Assembly: GCA_027943245.1 (NCBI GenBank)
Contig: JANDJZ010001020.1
Coordinates: forward strand, 1-13,062
Length of the DNA: 13,062 bases
Reading direction: 5' to 3'
DNA from: Acanthamoeba sp. SK_2022b
Taxonomy: Eukaryota; Discosea; Longamoebia; Acanthamoebidae
A program made the position numbers and the translations under genes. This document shows, piece by piece, positions 6,201 through 13,062 of the stretch. The notes under the pieces are model-generated. The model had not been told where the DNA came from and did no database searches. It was given only the letters and a program-made list of their open reading frames with translations. Each line of letters begins with the position of its first letter. Position 1 is the first letter of the stretch.

Positions 6201-7001
6201 TCAGACGGTCAGGGAGATACCCGGCGCACCCAGATCCTTGGCCGCGTCCTCGACCTGTTTCAGGGCCTCGGCGGCGGCTTTTTCCGCCTCGACGCCGTCG
6301 CGTTGCTTGGCCGGATCCGCCTTGGCCGCAGCCGCCGACTTGGCCAGGCTCTTGATGCGGTTGGCCAGGTTACGGACGTCCGACAGAAACTCGCGGTCGG
6401 CCTTGGCGGCCTCACCGTGGCGCGCGGCCTCGGCGAACCTGACCTCGGCCTCCTGGGCCATGCGCTTGTAGGGATTGGTTTCGCCGCGCGGGTCAGTTGG
6501 GTTGGCCGCAGCCTCCTTGTCGCCGTCGTCGGTTTTCTCGTCGGGTTCAACCGATGCCGTCTGAGCATTCTGGGCGTTGGAGCCCGCCTCGGCGCCATCG
6601 CCCGATGCGACCTGAGCTGACGCGGCGTCTGGCGATGAGGCGGTCGCGGACGCCGGGGCGGACGTTGCGCCCAGATCACCAACAGAGCCGCCTGCGCCGG
6701 TGTAGCCCTTGACCGCAGACTTCAGCTCGCGCGCCAGCTGGGCCAGCACCTTGGGATCGACCGAACCGCTCATCTGCAACATCCGCAGGCGGGCCTTGAT
6801 CTGATCCACCTTCTGTTTGGCGGCGGCCTTGCGCTGTTCCGACGCCTGGCTGGAGGAGGCCGAGTTCATGTGTTTCAGCGTCGCCACCGCCGACCGGGCG
6901 TCACGCAGCTTGGTCTCGGCGCGATCCTGGGCGGCCTTTTCGCGCTGGGCGCGGCCTTCGGCCAGGACATTGACCATGGATGTGGCGGACGAGACGTTCA
7001 T
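6201..7001 (-). CDS. Unrecognised helical protein, Ala/Lys/Glu-rich
   Basis: A 266-residue hypothetical protein without signal peptide or membrane segment. Residues 1-95 are strongly helical and charged (ATLKHMNSASSSQASEQRK, then QIKARLRMLQMSGSVDPKV), likely coiled coil. Residues 100-170 form a low-complexity Ala/Ser/Asp linker. Residues 175-250 are again helical (NPYKRMAQEAEVRFAEAARH, DVRNLANRIKSLAKSAAAA). Strand choice: the frame is open for 801 bases and ends in ordinary residues, and the codon positions look like its neighbours. The ATG at 6999-7001 has no clear ribosome site; the ATG 8 codons further in (MVNVLAEG) is an alternative. The gene is convergent with gabD (28-base gap, no evident terminator) and divergent from obgE with an 87-base gap. 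I do not recognise a family; a scaffold or cell-surface-associated role would be guesswork. Confidence 0.7.
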   Translation of the reverse strand: MNVSSATSMVNVLAEGRAQREKAAQDRAETKLRDARSAVATLKHMNSASSSQASEQRKAAAKQKVDQIKARLRMLQMSGSVDPKVLAQLARELKSAVKGYTGAGGSVGDLGATSAPASATASSPDAASAQVASGDGAEAGSNAQNAQTASVEPDEKTDDGDKEAAANPTDPRGETNPYKRMAQEAEVRFAEAARHGEAAKADREFLSDVRNLANRIKSLAKSAAAAKADPAKQRDGVEAEKAAAEALKQVEDAAKDLGAPGISLTV

Positions 7002-7040
7002 GGGCGAAGAGTCTGGACCGCACCGCTTAATGACCTGTGA

Positions 7041-8135
<1,095 letters not shown>

Positions 8136-8162
8136 TCCGCCGTCCGGCCTGAAATCGGAAAT

Positions 8163-8192
8163 CGCCGCCCGTCCGCGCAGGCGGCGGTTTTC
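8163..8192 (+). terminator. Intrinsic terminator after obgE
   Basis: CGCCGCC (8163-8169) pairs with GGCGGCG (8180-8186) over a 10-base loop, followed by GTTTTC. It lies 28 bases after the obgE stop. Confidence 0.7.
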
Positions 8193-8242
8193 GATGCTAT
8201 GGCTTGGCCTCGTCCGAGGTGAAGCTGGAGCGTTCGGCCCTG

Positions 8243-9241
8243 ATGCGTCGCTTTTTCATAGGATCAGCCGTCGCCGCCCTGATCGGCCTGCTGCTCGCGG
8301 GCGGCGCCTACTGGGCCTACTGGCATTTCCATGCGCGCTTCCAGCCGGTGACGATCAACCGCAATCAGGCGCAGATTCAACGGCTGCTGGACGAGGCCTC
8401 GTGGGTGTCCGACGGGGCGGGCGGCCAGGCCGTCTATATTGTCAGCTACCGCGACAGCGCCTCGGCCCAACGCTATGAGCGCGAAGAGGCGGCCAAGCTG
8501 CGCGCGGCGGGCGTCGAGGTCCGCTACATCGTCTTCGCTCGGGCCGACCGCGAGGGTTTGGCCCAGTCCACGGCGGCGGAACGGGCCACGGTCGCCGAAC
8601 TGTGGCTGAGCCGCGACTGGATGCTGCATCAACGCTGGATGGCCACCCCGTCGCGCAGCTGGACGGCGGCGGGCGTGCCCCAGGCGGACGGCAATCTGGC
8701 CCGCACGGCGGTCGTGGACGCCAGTCGACAGTTCGATGAGCAGTTAAGCCTGCTGCTGAAACAGGCGGGCGTGCGGGTGACCTATCCGCTGATCCTGTGG
8801 CGCGACCGGCAGGGTTTCCTCAAGGCCTGCGCCTGCGTCGACAGCCGGTCCTGGCCCGCCCTGCGCGATGATCTGAGCGCGCCCGATCGTGTGGGCCAGC
8901 CAGCGCCGGATGACGAGGCGATCAACCCGGCCGAGGAGACCCCGCAGATCGAGTCGGTCCAGCCCGCCGCCCCCGCCGATGACGGCGCCCTGCCCTATCC
9001 CAAACTGTCGCCCACGCCGCCGCCTGCCGCAGCGCCGTCCGAGCCCTATGCGCCCTATCCGCTGGCCCGTCCCGAGCCTCTGCCTGGCCCGTTCGCGCCA
9101 CCAGCACCGCAGCCGCAGTTTCGTCCTCAGTCCCAGCCTCAGGCCCGGCCGCCTGCGCCTTCACAACCTCGTCCGCGCCCGCCCGCGACGACACGCCATG
9201 CCCCGCAGGCCCAGAAGCAGGACGATACGACCTTCTATTAG
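8243..9241 (+). CDS. Unrecognised membrane-anchored protein with proline-rich C-terminus
   Basis: About 332 residues from the ATG at 8243. It starts MRRFFIGSAV and a single membrane segment spans roughly residues 4-27 (AALIGLLLAGGAYWAYWHF), so the rest is probably periplasmic. Residues 30-205 are a compact alpha/beta domain: AVYIVSYRDSASAQRYEREE, VEVRYIVFARADREG, then VTYPLILWRDRQGFLKACAC. The strand-helix pattern and the late strand before the CAC motif recall a thioredoxin-like fold, but there is no CxxC active site, so that is only a suggestion. From about residue 230 to the end the chain is rich in Pro, Gln and Ala with repeats such as PYAPYPLARPEPLPGP, typical of a flexible wall-spanning stretch. 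A TTG at 8204 adds 13 residues in frame but has no ribosome site; GGAG at 8227-8230 suits 8243, with long spacing. The stop overlaps that of the next gene. Function unknown. Confidence 0.75.
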   Translation: MRRFFIGSAVAALIGLLLAGGAYWAYWHFHARFQPVTINRNQAQIQRLLDEASWVSDGAGGQAVYIVSYRDSASAQRYEREEAAKLRAAGVEVRYIVFARADREGLAQSTAAERATVAELWLSRDWMLHQRWMATPSRSWTAAGVPQADGNLARTAVVDASRQFDEQLSLLLKQAGVRVTYPLILWRDRQGFLKACACVDSRSWPALRDDLSAPDRVGQPAPDDEAINPAEETPQIESVQPAAPADDGALPYPKLSPTPPPAAAPSEPYAPYPLARPEPLPGPFAPPAPQPQFRPQSQPQARPPAPSQPRPRPPATTRHAPQAQKQDDTTFY

Positions 9242-10395
9242 AGGGCTCGACAGGCAGCGATCAGGCGCGCCACGTCCGCCTCGTCCTGATAGAGGCCGAA
9301 GCCGAAGCGGATTACATCGTCGCGCACGTCAGTAACGATGTCGGCCTCAAGCAGGCGCGCCTGCCAAGCCTTGGCGTCAGCGTGGCGCAGGGCCAGAAAG
9401 CGGGCGCGGGGCGCGTCAGCATCCACGGGATTGAGGATTTCAGCCTGGTCCAACACACCGGCCTGTTCCGACTGGACGGCGGTCTGGAACTGCTGCGCCA
9501 GGGCGCGGGCATGGGCGGCGACATCGGCGGTCGTCAGGCCCTGATCCGCAAGCATCCCGCGCACGGCGTTGAAACGGTACAGGGCCGAACAGTCGAAGGT
9601 GGCGCCCCAGAAACGGCCGCCGTCAGAACGATACTGAACCCCTCCCGGCGGACCGGACAGGTCGCCGAACTCCGCAAACCAGCCAGTGACGACGGGGCGA
9701 GGGCAGAAGTCGGGCGGCGCGTGCAGGAAACAGGCCCCCTCCCCCGCCATGGCGTACTTATAACCGCCTGCGACATAGAAGATGCGGTCCGCCACCTTTG
9801 ACAGATCGGTCGGAGTCGCCATGAAGCCGTGATAGCCGTCAACCAGCACCCACGGCCCCTCGGGCCGCGCCAGATCGGCCAGGTCCTCGAACCGGTCGAA
9901 CACGCCGCCGGTGCGGAAGAAGACCTGGCTGACCATGATCCAGTCATGCTGAGCTTCACGCGCCGCAGCGACAAACCGCTCGGCAAAGGTGTCGAAGGGC
10001 GCCAGCGGGATGCGGGTGACCACCCTCGCCCGCCTCCTGCCAGCGTTCGGCTGTCGGCGGAACGAGTGGAACTCGCCGTCCGTCGCCAGAATACGGACCG
10101 GCTTCTTCTCGAACCCCGAGAACAGCCGCAGCAGGAAATCGTGGGTGTTGGACGAAAAGACCAGACTGTCCGGCGACGGCAGGCCCAGTTCCTTCGCGAC
10201 ATTCGCCTGCGCCTGCGGGATCACCTGGCCGAACAACAGATCCCATTTGTTGTCGGCATGGATGTTGGCGTCGATCCAGGCCTTCTGCTGAGCCTCGAAA
10301 CTGACGTCGGGCCACAGATGATGGCTGTGCGCGGCGAAATGCAGCCGCTCCGGGGCCAGCGACAGGGCGCGGGAGAAGAGGGACTTATGGGTCAT
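9238..10395 (-). CDS. Class V aminotransferase-fold PLP enzyme (kynureninase-like)
   Basis: A 385-residue fold-type I PLP enzyme. Seen: N-terminal HFAAHSHHLWPD; SSNTHDF (81-87, cofactor phosphate region); Asp186 in VLVDGYHG (contacts the pyridine nitrogen); the Schiff-base Lys213 in AGGYKYAMAGEG; and RFWGATFDCSALYRF in the C-terminal part. Family members are kynureninases, cysteine desulfurases and relatives; wording and length fit the kynureninase-like branch, but the substrate is unknown and no tryptophan-degradation genes are nearby. Residues 116-126 (PNAGRRRARVV) do not fit the family, while the next frame over 10023-10050 reads TERWQEAGE-like sequence, so two opposite one-base indels probably scramble about nine residues. 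The start at 10395 is preceded almost directly by AAGAGGG, an unusually short spacing. It is convergent with the membrane protein gene, with overlapping stops. Confidence 0.85.
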   Translation of the reverse strand: MTHKSLFSRALSLAPERLHFAAHSHHLWPDVSFEAQQKAWIDANIHADNKWDLLFGQVIPQAQANVAKELGLPSPDSLVFSSNTHDFLLRLFSGFEKKPVRILATDGEFHSFRRQPNAGRRRARVVTRIPLAPFDTFAERFVAAAREAQHDWIMVSQVFFRTGGVFDRFEDLADLARPEGPWVLVDGYHGFMATPTDLSKVADRIFYVAGGYKYAMAGEGACFLHAPPDFCPRPVVTGWFAEFGDLSGPPGGVQYRSDGGRFWGATFDCSALYRFNAVRGMLADQGLTTADVAAHARALAQQFQTAVQSEQAGVLDQAEILNPVDADAPRARFLALRHADAKAWQARLLEADIVTDVRDDVIRFGFGLYQDEADVARLIAACRAL

Positions 10396-10471
10396 CCCTC
10401 TTCTTAGCCCTTAGCGCAGCCTACTGTCATTGGTGCGCGGCGAGCGATAGCGCCCGCGCGCGGCGCCCCGC

Positions 10472-13062
10472 TTAGACCAAGGCCCCGTGGCAGTGCTTGA
10501 ACTTGCGGCCCGAGCCGCAGGGGCAAGGGGCGTTGCGGCCGGTGACTTCCCACCCGGCAGGCAGGGCGTCGACCGGCAGGCGTGAACGCTCGTCCCCGAT
10601 CAGCGTGCCCTCAGGGTTCTGCGCCTGCGGGTTGGTCATCTCGTTCTCGCCGGTGCCGGGGTTCAGGTGGATTTCCTGGAACTCGGGCATTTCAGGCGGC
10701 GCCTGGAAGCGGAACTCGACCGTCATCAGCCAGCGGGTGACGTTGTGGCGCAGGTCATAGAGCAGGCTTTCAAACAGGTTGAAGGCCTCGGTCTTGTACT
10801 CGTTCAGCGGGTCGCGCTGGCCATAGCCGCGCAGGCCGATGACGCCGCGCAGGTGGTCCAGATGGACCAGGTGCTCGCGCCACTGCATGTCGATCATCTG
10901 CAGCATGAACTGCTTTTCCAGACCGCGCGTCTGATCGGCGCCGATCTGTTCCAGCCGTTCGGCGGCGCGGGCGTCGGCGGCGGCCAGAAGACGCTCCTCG
11001 ATCTCTTCGTTGGACACGCCTTCCTCGGCGGCCCAGTCATGCAGCGGCAGCTCCAGCCCCAGGGTCGAGCGGACGCGTTCGTCCAGGCCGTCGATGTCCC
11101 ACTGCTCGGCGTAGGCCTTGGGCGGCATGTAGCGTTCGACCAGGTCGGAGACCACGTCGCGGCGGAAATCGCCGACCAGTTCCGACAGGTCCTCGGAGTC
11201 CATGAACTCCTGGCGCTGCTCGAACACGGCCTTGCGCTGGTCGTTCACGACGTCGTCGTATTTCAGCAGGTTCTTGCGGATGTCGTAGTTGCGGGTCTCG
11301 ACGCGTTTCTGGGCGGTTTCGATGGCGCGGTTCAGCCAGGGGTGGGTGATGGCCTCGCCCGGCGCCACGCCGAAGGTCTTCATGATCGAGTCCAGACGAT
11401 CACCGGCGAAGATGCGCAGCAGGTCGTCCTCGCAGGACAGATAGAATTTCGAGGTGCCGGGGTCGCCCTGACGGCCGGTGCGGCCGCGCAGCTGGTTGTC
11501 GATGCGGCGGCTTTCGTGGCGCTCGGTGCCCAGGACGAACAGGCCGCCCGCCGCCATCGCCTGTTCCTTCAGGACCGCGATCTCGGCCTTGAACTCGGCC
11601 TCCTTGGCGACTTCCATCTCGTGAGTGACTTCGACAGCCAGATTGCGCTGCTCCAGCAGCCACTTCTGCATCTTCATCTCGAGGTTGCCCCCGAGCTGGA
11701 TGTCGGTGCCGCGGCCCGCCATGTTGGTGGCGATGGTCACCGAGCCGGGCAGGCCCGCGTCGGCGACGATATAGGCTTCCTGTTCGTGCTGGCGCGCGTT
11801 CAGGACGCTGTGCGGGATGCCCCGCAGCCGGGTCTCGTAGGTGATGTCATAGGCGGCGTCGCCGATCTTCTCGGCTTCCTTGGCTTTGCCTGCATATTCC
11901 TTCTTCAGGGTGCGCGAGACCTCGACCTTGTGTTCGTAGCGGTTCAGCAGGTCCGACAGCTGCTCAGAACGCTCAATCGACACGGTGCCGACCAGGATGG
12001 GCTGGCCCGCCAGATGGCATTCGGCGATCTGTTTGGCGATCGCCTGGTTCTTCTCGTCGTGGGTGCGATAGACTTCGTCGTCGTAGTCCTTGCGCTGGAT
12101 CGGCCGGTTGGTCGGCACCTCCAGCACGTCCATCTTGTAGTGTCGCCGAATTCCTGGGCCTCGGTCGCCGCCGTGCCGGTCATGCCCGAAAGTTTGTCGT
12201 ACAGGCGGAAGTAGTTCTGGATCGTCACCGAGGCCAGGGTCTGGTTCTCGGGCTGGATCTTGACGTCCTCCTTGGCCTCGATGGCCTGGTGCAGACCTTC
12301 GGACAGGCGGCGGCCCGTCATCATGCGGCCCGTGAACTCGTCGATCAGGACGATCTCGCCGTCCTTGATGATGTAGTCCTTGTCGCGCTGGTACAGGGTG
12401 TTGGCGCGCAGGGCCTGGTTGGAGTGGTGGACCAGGCTGATGTTGGCGGCGTCGTACAGGCCGGTGGTGTCGGCAGCGAAATGCCCGCCGCGCTCCAGCG
12501 CCTCTTCGATCCGCTCGGAGCCCAGTTCGGTCAGCAGGACCTGTTTCTGCTTTTCGTCGAGCTCGTAGGTGTCCTTGTCCTTGATCAGATCTTTGATCAG
12601 GCTGTCCAGGATCTTGTAGAGGTCCGAACGGTCTTCCGTCGGGCCGGAGATGATCAGAGGCGTGCGCGCCTCATCGATCAGGATGGAGTCGACTTCATCG
12701 ACGATGGCGAAGTTGTGCGGGCGCTGCACCATCTCGCGGCGGTCATAGACCAGGTTGTCGCGCAGATAGTCGAAACCGAATTCGTTGTTGGTGCCGTAGG
12801 TGACGTCGGCGTTGTAGGCCTGCTGGCGCTGGCCCTGGCTCAGGCCGTTGACGATCACGCCGACCTCCAGACCCAGGAAACGATAGACCTTGCCCATCGT
12901 CTCGGCGTCGCGGCGGGCCAGATAGTCGTTCACGGTGATGACGTGCACGCCCTTGCCCGGCAGGGCGTTCAGATAGACGGGGGCCACGGCGACCAGGGTC
13001 TTGCCCTCGCCGGTCCGCATTTCAGCAATGCCGCCTTCGTTCAGGATCATGCCGCCGGCCAG
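10472..13062 (-). CDS. secA: SecA preprotein translocase ATPase, N-terminus beyond the window, one-base frameshift near 12140
   Basis: SecA is the ATP-driven motor that pushes preproteins through SecYEG. About 863 residues are visible; roughly the first 85 lie outside. Order of motifs: Walker [35 protein letters not shown]; Walker [20 protein letters not shown]; preprotein crosslinking region; [16 protein letters not shown]; then [54 protein letters not shown] (NBD2 with arginine finger); helical scaffold and wing; and the C-terminal zinc tail [17 protein letters not shown] that binds SecB and the ribosome. The frame breaks between GD (12144) and YKMDVLE: a base is missing near 12140/12141, where GAC-ATC-TAC is expected. 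Since secA is essential and both sides are perfectly conserved, I regard this as a sequencing error. No T-tailed hairpin follows the stop. Confidence 0.96.

Noticed and set aside
10396..10471. GC-rich inverted repeat after the secA stop, a possible terminator
   Set aside because: Stem is imperfect and no T tract follows on the minus strand.
10667..12214. A 515-codon plus-strand open frame
   Set aside because: It lies fully opposite conserved SecA; its composition is that of a codon-bias shadow.

Overview
The window is GC-rich, densely coded DNA from an alphaproteobacterium. The core is a general stress response (GSR) locus in the order phyR / nepR-ecfG-phyK, as in Caulobacter crescentus (phyR, nepR, sigT, phyK). 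Protein wording, codon use and gene order suggest Caulobacterales, probably Brevundimonas or a close relative; the genus is an inference.

Layout. 1-504 (-): 5' part of an MDR-family NADP-dependent oxidoreductase. 505-833: intergenic, but not empty. It holds a perfect EcfG-type promoter, a strongly structured stretch and an intrinsic terminator, all on the minus strand, which together look like an undescribed small RNA of about 115 nt; the phyR terminator also lies here. 834-1615 (-): phyR, with a scrambled reading frame in its middle. 1616-1812: divergent control region with back-to-back EcfG promoters. 1813-4441 (+): nepR, ecfG and phyK. 4489-4626 (+): small entericidin-like lipoprotein with its own EcfG promoter buried in the end of phyK, then a terminator. 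4717-6172 (+): NAD(P)-dependent succinate-semialdehyde dehydrogenase. 6201-7001 (-): unrecognised helical protein. 7089-8135 (+): obgE. 8243-9241 (+): unrecognised membrane-anchored proline-rich protein. 9238-10395 (-): class V PLP-dependent enzyme. 10472-13062 (-): secA, lacking its N-terminus at the window edge.

How the core works. In the known circuit, stress activates PhyK-type kinases, PhyR is phosphorylated, its sigma-like domain captures the anti-sigma factor NepR, and EcfG is freed to transcribe promoters of the form GGAAC-N16/17-CGTT. Four exact GGAAC-N16-CGTT sites occur here: before the putative sRNA, phyR, nepR-ecfG and the entericidin-like gene. I found no other exact N16 match when scanning the rest by eye. 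The locus therefore looks autoregulated, with two output genes built in.

Sequence quality. phyR, phyK, the dehydrogenase and secA all carry frame breaks, and the class V enzyme has a pair of compensating shifts. Because secA is essential and otherwise perfectly conserved, most of these are probably base-calling or assembly indels rather than real mutations.
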